Of a stretch of 64,000 bases of DNA, positions 47,863 to 56,532 are shown one piece after another. Numbering within the stretch: the first letter of the stretch is position 1; every line of letters starts with the position of its first letter. The notes beneath the pieces were generated by a model. That model saw only the letters and a list, made by a program, of their open reading frames with translations, was not told where the DNA came from and made no database searches. Where the stretch lies: NCBI GenBank assembly GCA_021234155.1, contig JAJEKV010000003.1:12273819-12337818 (forward strand), given 5' to 3'. The position numbers and the translations under genes were made by a program. The stretch comes from Isoetes taiwanensis. Taxonomy: Eukaryota; Streptophyta; Lycopodiopsida; Isoetales; Isoetaceae.

Positions 47863-48834
47863 TTACAAAAGAATAGGGGCCAAAAGGGGCAGCACGCTAG
47901 GTCGAATAAAACCTAGGTTTAGCAGCTCTTGAAGTTGCTTCTTAAGCTCTGCCAACTCTGGGGGACTCATCCGGTAGGGGGCCTTGCTGGTAGGCTTAGT
48001 GCCTGGCTCTAAAGCTATCTCACACTCTACCCCTCTAAAAGGAGGAAGCTTCTGGATCTCGTCTGGGAAGAGATCGCTAAATTCATGGAGAATACTGGCA
48101 ATCCCCCGTGGCAAGGTGTTGATTACTTGGTTTTGCTTAGCATCTGACTCAATGGAAGCAAGTCTAATAAGGCAGAGGAGCTTTTGCTTGCGTATAGCTT
48201 TATCTAACTGTCGAATGGACATAGACTGCATGATAGGGTTGAATGGTTCACCTTTTATAGTTACACGGGCTCCATTATCCGCGTTGAAGGTAACTTCTCT
48301 CTTCTCTTCATGATCTATGTTGGCTTTTGCGGATGCCAAGAATTCCATTCCAACAATGAGGTCGTGTTGCCAATATCCATTAATTCGCACCCATACCAAC
48401 CGGTGCGCTCGGCAACCGTGCATCTTAAGGTTGATGCGACGACCATGAGTATGTCTAACCTTACCACTGGCTAAAGTGACAGGTCTCGGTCGTGACCTTA
48501 GGGTTTCCAGTTGGAGGACCTGGGCCATTCTAGGAGAAGCAAAATTATGTGTACTCCCCGTATCCATAAGAATTACAAAAGGCTTACTGTCTATTTGGCC
48601 TATGGTGGAAATGATGGCGGTGGCTTTCAGCATTGCCCGGTTTCTATAGCCGCAAAGGGATATGAGACGCCCAGTGAATGTACTTTCGGGGCGTCCTCGT
48701 CGGCCAGGTAATGTGGACTCAATATCGTCCCGATCAAAGGTCGGCCATGGCCAGTTTAGGCGTCCCGGGTAACATATGGGCAGTGCATGAAGTGTCCCGG
48801 CCTCATACACTGTAACATGCCTTATCCCGCGCAA
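47863..48834 (-). pseudogene. pol: aspartic protease and start of RT
   Basis: The retroviral-type protease active site is ILMDTGSTHNFASPRMAQVL (about 48575-48515), with LIVGMEFLASAKANID as its second conserved part. The RT N-terminus follows: [17 protein letters not shown], then [15 protein letters not shown]. It breaks near 47870, where a base change destroys the [13 protein letters not shown] segment. Just upstream (about 48816-48780), in shifted frames, CMRPGHFMHC preceded by a Cys is a remnant of the gag zinc knuckle. Confidence 0.93.
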
Positions 48835-48915
48835 TTTGTTCTTCTCGCCTCTTTAGGAATGGACTGTAAGAGGTTTGAACTTCCTTACCCGCATTGTTAC
48901 GCTTATCCGGGCGTG

Positions 48916-49952
48916 TTAAAAGCGACTTTCTTCTCCTGGCGGCCCGTAAGAGTTCTCACGAGAGGGCCCCGGACTTGGAGAGCGGGGTTTGTAAGGTGTG
49001 GACGGCCGTGGCTGCGAGTAAGGAGCAGGACGCGGATACTGATTTCTTGGTATGTCCTCCTCGAGGCTCAATGCTTTAGCCTCGGCTTCTGCAACTGATT
49101 TCGGGTCGATGGCCTTAACCATCCGTTTGATCGATGGTGCCAAACCCTCAATATAGCCCTCCACTGCCCTTTTCTCATTCATACCAGGTACATACAGTCT
49201 CAAAGCATAAACTCATCCGTGTAAGCTTTCAGACGACATACTCTTACGCTCCAACCTCAGAAAGTCTGGATCTGGCGGCATTTATGTGCATGAGGCACAT
49301 AATGCGATTTGAAGGCTTTGGCAAACTTTCTGAAGTTGCATCTACTCCTGTCCAGATGTTTGGCTCTGGCATAGCCCTAGCACCAGATACGGGCAGCTCC
49401 GGTAAGGTTTGTGGTGGCAACCTTTCCTGTATCCTTCTCTGTCATGCCATAGGACCTGCCGAACTCCTTCATTTCGTCCAGCCAGGATTCGGCATTCAAG
49501 CCGCCTCTAGATTTCCCATCAAACTGGGCCAATTTCCTATTCTTCCATATACTAGTTATGGTCAGATCAACCGCCTCTTGCGGTACTCCTTATCTCTCGC
49601 GCTTTGCATGGCCACCGATGATGCCGATGATGCGATGACAATCGGCGGCGGACTTTGAAGAGGTGGCACTGTCTCTAGAGGAGCTCCGTCGGCGTTTAGA
49701 GTAGGACCTCTTTCGCACAGGTACCGGACTAGTTCGTGGTGGGGACGGCTGCTGTGTAGGTGGACTAGGTGGTAACGGAGGTAACTCCGGTGCGTCCTGT
49801 TGTACATGCTGTGGTGGGTTAGCATGCAAGACGTAGGCCTGTAATTCGCCTAACTGTCTTTTCATCAGCATCAATTCTTGTTCGGGTGTTAACCGACCGG
49901 CGTTTGAGGGTGTCTGCCAGGCGGCATTGCGTGCACCGTCTATATTAAACAT
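48916..49952 (-). pseudogene. gag (nucleocapsid/capsid) of the histone-carrying element, frameshifted
   Basis: Begins MFNIDGARNAAWQTPSNAGR at 49952, then a short coil, a Pro-rich stretch and an Arg/Ser-rich stretch (RKRSYSKRRRSSSRDS). The retrotransposon gag domain follows in broken frames (about 49560-49230: SWLDEMKEFGRSYGMTEKD, then TNLTGAARIWCQS). It ends in MNEKRAVEGYIEGLAPSIKR and LSLEEDIPRNQYPRPAPYS (49203-48916). Gag packages the element RNA in virus-like particles. At least three frameshifts or stops are present. It is separated from the H2B-like ORF by 253 AT-rich bases. Confidence 0.88.
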
Positions 49953-50205
49953 ACGATGATATAAGAAAGAGTACGATAACAGTAAGTGTTATAACAAAGT
50001 CATTCTGAATAGTATCAAGAAACAGAAAGTGAACACAAAAAAGGACGGAAGATTCAATTTACAAGCGAGATAACGGTTACATCAGAAAAGTTTATATGGA
50101 ACACAGTTATAAACTTATAGTTATATAATACATAAAGAGGCCTGATACAAGCCATTTCCTTAGCCATGGTGAAGCATAGGAACACACAAAACTGGAAATT
50201 GTGAC
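49953..50205 (-). other. AT-rich spacer between H2B-like ORF and gag
   Basis: 253 bases, intron-like on the minus strand: AT-rich, with a T/C-rich run (GTACTCTTTCTTATATCATCG) just before the gag ATG. It may serve as splice-acceptor context for a gag mRNA (inference). Confidence 0.4.
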
Positions 50206-50619
50206 TTAAGAGTTTGCGTAGGGATACATGACGGCATAGCGCACACTCTCACGCACAGCTCTGACGAGCTTGTAGCGTGCCCAAGCCTGGATAATAACGG
50301 GTTGATAATCCCAAGTGGGGCTAATAATCAGAAGGTTGAAGAGCCTTCGCAGTGCGTAGAAGATTTGCCAGAGATGATCATTAGCATCATCAAAAGCTTG
50401 ATGTGGGGTCATATTCCAATAATCCCAAGTACGGGAAAGAGTCCATCTCAGATCATCGTAAGCACGTTCTCGAAGAAGAGTAACTACTTCCATGCCCTTG
50501 TCAGGATCATAAGGTTGTTCCGGGACCCTAAGCTCCGCTATGTCATCGTCAACTTCCCGTTCAGGATACTCGTTGTACCGTTCCCCATAGTCCCCGTTCA
50601 GAGGTCCCCGCTCATCCAT
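50206..50619 (-). CDS. Histone H2B-like protein of the retrotransposon
   Basis: A 137-residue protein starting MDERGPLNGDYGERY. Residues 1-50 are acidic, not a basic H2B tail. From residue about 54 the pattern follows the H2B fold: YDDLRWTLSRTWDYWNMTPH corresponds to helix 1 and loop, AFDDANDHLWQIFYALRRLF to helix 2 (H2B has AMSIMNSFVNDIFEKLA; shared A, N, I-F and L at matching spacing), and RYKLVRAVRESVRYAVMY to helix 3 and the H2B-specific C-helix (compare EIQTAVR ... AKHAVSE). Identity is low, and the assignment leans on neighbouring H3, H4 and H2A matches. It might instead be an unrelated helical protein. It is the only one of the three extra ORFs without a visible frameshift. Confidence 0.62.
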   Translation of the reverse strand: MDERGPLNGDYGERYNEYPEREVDDDIAELRVPEQPYDPDKGMEVVTLLRERAYDDLRWTLSRTWDYWNMTPHQAFDDANDHLWQIFYALRRLFNLLIISPTWDYQPVIIQAWARYKLVRAVRESVRYAVMYPYANS

Positions 50620-50918
50620 TCTTATCGGTCGGTGATCCCGCCCCGGTATTCCTCAAGTGTTTCTTTTCCGCAAGACGGCCGCGGGAATAATTATATATAC
50701 ATTGAAAACAATTTCCTTCCACTGGAGCTTTAAGGAAAATACTTAATCATTGAAAGGAGAAAACAATGAAGTGGTTTTCAACAGTGCAAGAAACATAAGA
50801 AGATATCCTGAATATATATAAAATTGAAAACAGTACATAGATTTTGGTGTTGGCCCACTAGGGGTAATGCCAATCAAAATTAACAAAATTTCATACGATG
50901 ACCCAATGAAACCTAAAA
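50620..50918 (-). other. AT-rich spacer between H2A-like and H2B-like ORFs
   Basis: 299 bases, low in coding potential on the minus strand. It has T-rich runs and acceptor-like sites such as TTTTCCTTAAAGCTCCAG (about 50725-50742). It is similar in size and style to the other two spacers. Confidence 0.4.
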
Positions 50919-52328
50919 CTAAGAGGTCGATCCGTCAACATCCTGTGTTTGAGTATCAAACTGGGGCTCTGGTCGATGCTGTAGGAGTAACACGCTAGGA
51001 CTAACTGATGAGGCAGCTGATGAAGCTATTTCTGGAGGAACATTTGTAGCCAATGGCGCCGCAACCAGCAGACTCATGTTCATCCAAGAACCAATCTCAT
51101 GGTCAAACACTGCAATAGCAAGATCACGGTTCACTAGGATGATCTGCTCAAGGTTAGGAGCTAATTTCTTGTGGCCCGCTGTGGTGGAAAGTGCCCTTAA
51201 TGCCCATACAGCCGCCTCTGCTTCAGGGGCAATTGCCTTAGCAAAGAAGAGAACCTGTCTGCTTGTGAAAGCCGACAGGAAGAATCGAGTAATATGGCAT
51301 TTCAGCCCCTGAACCATCGGATGGGTTGAAGAGGCCAACTCGGTCTCCAAGTTTCGGGGCAGCTCCTCCTCCATGGCAAAATCCTTCTCTTCCTGAGCAT
51401 ACTGACTCTCATCACATAAATCCTCCATGGTTGGGTCGTCTTCCAGCTTGACGACGACGTCGTTGATGTTGGGCACATGTGGCCCCGTAGCCTGGAAAGC
51501 CGATTCAGGAACTGAAGATGGGGTACCACAATCATTAATCGCGCAAGGACAAGAGTGTCTTTGATAGGCTCAACATCAAGAGGTTGATAGTTGAGCAGCT
51601 GATGTATCTCTGGCGCATAATTGGGGCGAGAGTAATCAATGAAATCATGCTGACCCTGACAATATTCGGCCAGCTCATAAAGAAGGTGAGCGGTCCTCTG
51701 CTTACCCTTATTTGCGATATGCTGATATGCCCATTGAATGTCGCCGGCCAGCAAGTAATCCCCGATCCCCAACCTTGATGGTAGCAAGCGAACTCAATCC
51801 CACCAGTGCTTGGCCCTTACTACGAGGTAAAGGCCTCTCTTTAGCTAACTCCTTCCATCGTACGAAATCAGCAAAGTTTATCTGCTCGTCCTCCTCTGAA
51901 TCTGGAGGAAGTGGGGCCTTAGCTTGCTCTAAAGCGGTGTCAGTACCATCTACATACCTGTCCATAATAAGAGCAAGAGCAAACTGGGCTTCAAAGTATA
52001 GCCCATTAGAGCCACAATCGATAATGGGAGCGTGCTTAGCACGTCTGATGATGCCCTTGAGGATGTCATAGCTGTGGCGATCATCTCCCAACATATGCTC
52101 CACAATATCTCTGTGAAGATAAGGTTGGGGCGGTTCCCCAAAGAATTCCGCTTCAGGCAATATTTCCTCTTCATAGAACTCTACAAAGGTCGCATAGTCA
52201 GGGTGGGCGCGCATATTGTCGATGAGGTCGACTGAACTCTGCAACATAGGATCCAAGAGAGGGTAAGGAACCTGGGGATCCCATTGCTCGCCTCCCATGT
52301 ACCATGCTAGTCGGCCAGCGTAGTCCAT
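50919..52328 (-). CDS. Fused H4-like and H2A-like histone protein of the retrotransposon (two frameshifts)
   Basis: The likely start is the ATG at 52328 (MDYAGRLAWYMGGEQW), two bases after an acceptor-like CTGCAG. The first 85 residues are unique. An H4-like fold follows, then about 100 unique residues (QWAYQHIANKGKQRTAHLLY, HDFIDYSRPNYAPEIHQLL), an acidic linker (KLEDDPTMEDLCDESQYAQE) and an H2A-like fold. The frame shifts once near 51740-51770 and back near 51540, so the original was a single protein of about 470 residues. The total is far longer than any histone. Histone doublets are known from giant viruses, but there the usual pairs are H4-H3 and H2B-H2A, not H4-H2A. The unique segments are not recognised. 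Confidence 0.68.
51027..51317 (-). other. H2A-like histone fold (domain of the fused protein)
   Basis: GLKCHITRFFLSAF parallels GLQFPVGRIARFLKAG of H2A (G-L, then I-x-R-F-L). EAEAAVWALRALSTTAG parallels helix 2 (LAAVLEYLAAEVLELAG). VNRDLAIAVFDHEI parallels helix 3 (PRHIQLAVRNDEEL), with R, hydrophobic and A-V-x-x-D-x-E spacing conserved. NVPPEI parallels the VMPNI docking segment. Basic tail residues and the full acidic patch are not preserved. Confidence 0.68.
51828..52067 (-). other. H4-like histone fold (domain of the fused protein)
   Basis: DILKGIIRRAKH parallels GITKPAIRRLARR of H4 (K-x-x-I-R-R). CGSNGLYFEAQFALALIMDR parallels [20 protein letters not shown] (S, Y, E, L and hydrophobics at matching places), and TALEQA parallels TYTEHA. 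After an acidic insertion (PDSEEDEQ), INFADFVRWKELAKERPL parallels VTAMDVVYALKRQGRTL. The basic H4 tail is absent. Identity is low but collinear over the whole fold. Confidence 0.65.
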
Positions 52329-52586
52329 CACTGCAGGCGGAAGAGGGGAGGAAGAAGGAAACAGGAGTAAGAAATGGTGAAACCCTAAAAATGAATCTGA
52401 GTATTTAACTTGCTGGGCACGGCGTTCGAGGCGCCAGCTCATCATTTCTTTTTTTTTTTTTCCAGTTATTATTATTTTTATTTATTTTTAATTGTAGGAA
52501 AATTCACAATTCACAATAAGAAGTCAAACAGTTTTATATTAATATATATACCGATTTACATAGATACAAAATTGTGATGTACATAA
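52329..52586 (-). other. Spacer between H3-like and H4-H2A-like ORFs with a strong acceptor-like site
   Basis: 258 bases. On the minus strand a long pyrimidine tract (TTTCTTACTCCTGTTTCCTT, then CTTCCTCCCCTCTTCCGCC) ends in TGCAG at 52331, with ATG 3 bases later. This is what a 3' splice site placed to expose the H4-H2A start would look like (inference). Confidence 0.5.
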
Positions 52587-53863
52587 TTATGACCGTTCCC
52601 CACGGATCCGGCGTGCTAACTGTAGGTCCTTTGTCATGATGGTTACTCGCTTGGCATGGATGGCACATAGGTTTGCATCGCCAAAGAGGGCCACCAAGTA
52701 AGCCCCGGCCGCCTCCTGAAGTGCTAGGATGGCATGAGTTTGAAAACGAAGGTCCGTCTTAAATTCTTGGGCAATTTCTCGGACCAAACGCTGGAAAGGA
52801 AGTTTTCGTAACAGAAACTCAGTGGATTTCTGGTACTTCCTTATCTCTCGAAGTGCCACGGTACCAGGCTTGTAACGATGCCTCCTCCTAGGTTGGGGTG
52901 CAGCTCCGGGTAGAGTTTTCCCTGCTGTTCCAGGATGCCGGGCTTTACGGATGATATTATCCCGCCGGTTATCCCCTGCAGCCTTGGCGATTCCTCCCCG
53001 AGCTCTAAGCTGGTCCTTATACTGAGCACCAGATCTTTGGGGTGTTTTCTTTTGTCTTCGGCGAGGAACACGGGCTTCTGCAGGTGGTTGCTCTTGCCGA
53101 TGCCTTTCTTCCTCTTCCTTCCTCAGTCGCTCCATCACGGCTTCGGTTGCCTCTCTTGCTCTCTGCTCTGCTTCGTCCTGCATTCTTTTCAGATTTTGCT
53201 CTTGTTCTACCTGCTGCTGATGGATAGTATCCTCACGAAGCTTGGCAGCCTCCTCCGTCAACTGTGTTGCCTTCTGTGCTTGCGCCCGGAGTGTGGCTTG
53301 CTCCTCCGCTTGCTTCTCTTTGGCTATTCTAATCTCCGTTCTTCTTGTGAGCTCTATGAAGTAACGTGGGGGATTAGCTTGCATGTCTCGTTCAACAGCC
53401 CGCTGGAAGTGATCTGTGAAATACGAGGGTGATCCTGCTTCCCAAAGGATACGATTGGTCTCCTCTTCATATGAGAACGATGGAAGAGTATAGGCTCCCC
53501 CATCAAAGAGGCACATGCCGCTTTCCTAGGTAGCGGTATCCGGCCAGGATCATCCAATGCCAACCACTGCAGATCCGCCTCTTGGGCCATTTGCAAACTG
53601 TTTGGGCCCTGCGTTTGTAAGGCCTCCTCCTCTTGGTCATCCCTGGCGGCGGGAAGAACCGGGCATACTTCGGGCGCCATCTTCTGTTCCACTATCATGC
53701 GAGTCTCGAATAGCGTTGAGCTTGAACACAAAGCGCTCATTATAGCAAAAGAGGGTATGGGATTCTCGACCCCGTTCAGAAGCGTTTCCACGAAATACTC
53801 GAGTATTTCTTCAGTCTTAACCTGCGTCGGTATTTGGGTCTCGTTAGGCGACAATTCAGCCAT
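52587..53863 (-). CDS. Histone H3 fusion protein of the retrotransposon (one frameshift)
   Basis: Starts [19 protein letters not shown] at 53863. About 115 unique residues lead to PGRIPLPRK, where a frameshift (about 53525) moves to [19 protein letters not shown]. In the second segment (residue 1 at 53516), 61-143 is a long Glu/Gln/Ala/Arg coiled coil, 151-214 is a basic stretch loosely like an H3 tail ([32 protein letters not shown]), and 215-309 is a complete H3 core: [80 protein letters not shown]. By eye, 82 of 95 core residues match plant H3.3, with the H3.3-type Y41, H87 and L90. Differences include E97G, E105G and P121T. The canonical N-terminal ARTKQ tail is absent because the core sits at the end of a larger protein. 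The protein ends at the natural H3 C-terminus. Confidence 0.94.
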
Positions 53864-54510
53864 TATAAGCTCTATAGGGGTTTTGGAATAGCGAGGCTTA
53901 CGCGTATAAACTTGCTTTGGGTGTCTCCATCCTTATAGAGTAGGCGCTAGGTGGGCGCTGGGCAGGCGCTTGGGGGAGAAAGGTAAGGGCGAGGTTTGGC
54001 TATGGCAGAGGGAAGCTTCTAGTTCCTGGCGGCTATGGCGGCCAGGCGGAGCTCAAAAGGGCGCTAGGTGTTTAAGAAAAGTGAAAGAAAAAGTCACTTT
54101 TAAAATTTTAACCCTAAAAACTTTTATGAAAAAATGGCGGAGGCGCTTTTCGGTGGCGGGCACCCCTACCTCGACGTCGCCACGGCGGGCCAAGGCCCCG
54201 TCCGGGTACCCCCGCCCACTTAGGGTTAGGGTTTTTTTTTTTTTTTTTTTTTTTTCGGGTGGCGGGCACCCCCTACCCCGAGGTTTCTACGGGCGCCAGC
54301 GACACCCGGGTACCCCCTGCCCGCCACTTAGGGTTAGGGTTGGGTACCGGGTACACCCCTCTCAATTACAATTATACCACACTAAAGCAAGGATGACGGC
54401 ATCCATTACACCACCCAAAAACTCGTACTACTCCAAAATCCTCACTCTCTAGCTAACGATCTATCGAAGTTAGTATGTGGCCCGGTCAAATAGTTTGGCT
54501 TCCCGTAACC
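53864..54510 (-). other. GC-rich 5' leader of the element
   Basis: Between the primer-binding site and the H3-like start. It holds a duplicated unit of about 80 bases (54157-54233 and 54258-54345, GGCGGGCACCCC...CTTAGGGTTAGGG) on either side of a T run (54232-54256). A GTAAG donor-like site occurs near 53898 on the minus strand. No ORF is supported. Confidence 0.6.
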
Positions 54511-54523
54511 ATGCTCGATACCA
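54511..54523 (-). promoter_or_regulatory. Primer-binding site of the histone-carrying element
   Basis: Minus strand TGGTATCGAGCAT directly after the 5' LTR. It equals the initiator-Met tRNA type site TGGTATCAGAGC with one A missing. Confidence 0.85.
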
Positions 54524-56152
54524 CCGTGGACGCCCCTCAACATATACGACCCTGACGATACATACGGGGACTTTCCCCTCCCATGGCGACCAACTTCGCC
54601 ATGAGCGTGGCCCTCCGCCTATTTCGCCCATCTATAATACGATGCCCGAAAGAAGGACACGAAGGGGTCATTCGGCCCACGCCTTCAATGGGGCTCCTAC
54701 GTCGCGGAAGCGTGAATACAAGGGTTAGCACACAGCATAAATCACATATAAATAACCACCACGAAGGGTGGCATATCCATCCAAATACCAACGGCAAAGA
54801 ATATGCATCTAAACCTAAGAAAACACCCCAAACCCATGGTTCTACCCCGGTTCAGACTCCAGTGAGGATCGACTGACGGCTAGGCCTCAAGAGATCAGCA
54901 GCCGGAATCTTGACATGGCGCTATCGGCATAGAACATTGGCTTGGGTTGTCCACTCCATCCGCCCCTCCCCGTGCACACTTTGCGGATGGGTCAACTCAC
55001 GCTTATGGCGCCGCTATAGCCTTCCCGAGAGACGGGCTCGAGGCATCACCCTGCTGAGCCTACTCCAGGGTTCATGAAGCCCCGGTCCGATGAGGCAGGT
55101 CAGGGAAGCGTCCCCTTCCAGAATCACAGTGGCTCCATGGGCGAGCTAGAGAATACGTGCCGCATCAGCGACCCCCGCATCCGTACCCGACTTACTCGCC
55201 CTAAATCTACTCAAAGTGCAAGGTGCCCCATACGGGTCACACCTTCCCACCCAGGGAGTGTCAGACCCATACCCGGCCCTCTACGTGACCGGCTATCAGG
55301 TCTAGCTCGCTATAGGAGTCCCAGGAGCCTTTTATGTTCGTGCAAGACCCCACCTCCACTTCACCACTGTGTTCCTTGTCTGGTGCTAAGCCAGTACCAT
55401 AGCATCTATGACCCGGTGGGTTCTTGTGCACAGGCCGCATTATTGGGATAATACAGGGCTTTATCTAGGAGTATACTACAATATATGGGCTCAGAGGTCT
55501 CTACCCTCCCGTAATCCCCCATCTCGGGAGTGCTAACTAAGCAAAGAACTATCAATTCATCCTTTGAGAGCAAAACCCGAATCGAAATATAAAGAGAACT
55601 TACCTTTTCAACCAAGGGTTAGTTCCTACGAATAAAAGCACAGAGAACATACAAGACAACACACAAGTGCCCAAAAGGGGCGCTACCCTAGAATATCAGC
55701 CTATACTAGCCACCCACCTGTATTCCTGCTCGACCCGTTATCGTTTGGTGCCTCCATCCTTCTGAAACTCGATGCTCAGCTCTGATCACACAGGTGCAAT
55801 TACTTGGGCAAGGTGGCGCTCAGCTCAATCCCAAGGTAGGCGCTCAGCTCAGGTCGATTATGGTGGATACGGGGGTGGTGATCCACCTTATGGGTCCAAA
55901 ATAGCATTCACCATGCTGGCCAACCAGGTTTGGCCAGGTGGCGCGTTCCCAAAGGATAATTAGTTTAATTACCCTTTATAAATAATGATCCCTTAAATGT
56001 AGGTTATTATCTTTAACAATTAAATTAGCATAGCTAATTTAATCCTTTTTAAGTCAACCCCCTAGGTTACCATGCCCCATGGTGGCGTATCTATACTGGG
56101 TGACGTGTCAACGTATTTATACGTATACCGTATAAATACTTGGAACGTCACA
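54524..56152 (-). repeat. 5' LTR of the histone-carrying element
   Basis: About 1629 bases, matching 42924-44535. The internal end is slightly decayed (GTGGACG for TGTGACG), while the outer end keeps CGTCACA next to the target duplication. Confidence 0.94.
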
Positions 56153-56532
56153 GCCGGAAGGGTTTCCATTAAAACCCGGAAGGGTTTCCGTGGGAGGCCA
56201 ACCCAAATCGGGCGTACTTAGAACCATCGGTTCGTTCCGTTTCTGTCGGTTCGTTCCCGTTTCTGTATATTTTCTGTTGCTTGGCCATTTCTATGTGATT
56301 TCATCGCCCCTCATTGTGCCAAAGATTGGACACAATTTAATCCCCATTCGTAAGCCTTGTCCTCATTATCTCGTTGTGCTCTTTCTTTTAGCCATCTGTA
56401 CTGCGCTGCTATCACTATCACAAGGTGAGTCCGAAATTCAGCAAGAAAAATATTCATTGGGAAGTGTCTCTGCCCATGGTGTTTTGTTGTGTGAGATTGC
56501 TCAGAGGATGTAAGCTCGCTTTCTGATTCGAG

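Larger units (their letters stand above)
42924..56152 (-). mobile_element. Complete 13.2 kb Ty3/gypsy chromodomain retrotransposon carrying histone-like genes
   Basis: Read on the minus strand: 5' LTR (56152-54524), primer-binding site, GC-rich leader, H3-like ORF, H4-H2A-like ORF, H2B-like ORF, gag, protease, RT, RNase H, integrase-chromodomain, purine tract, 3' LTR (44535-42924). The 5-bp target duplication GCCGG is at 42919-42923 and 56153-56157. LTR ends are TGTGACG...CGTCACA. The extra 4.3 kb between leader and gag is not usual in chromoviruses. Frameshifts occur in nearly every ORF, so this copy is inactive. The two LTRs differ by scattered indels and substitutions, so it is not a recent insertion. 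Confidence 0.96.

Noticed and set aside
49134-49658. Plus-strand 174-codon ORF containing APDTGSSG as a protease
   Set aside because: It is the antisense of the gag gene; the DTGS is chance. The real protease is on the minus strand near 48550.
54157-54345. TTAGGGTTAGGG motifs as telomeric repeats
   Set aside because: Only two units at each of two places, inside a duplicated leader segment of the retrotransposon. Plant telomeres are long TTTAGGG arrays.
56190-56513. 107-codon ORF before PYRD as an upstream exon
   Set aside because: It begins in the GGAAACCC repeat and shows no domain, and the transit-peptide-like ATG at 56533 is a better start.
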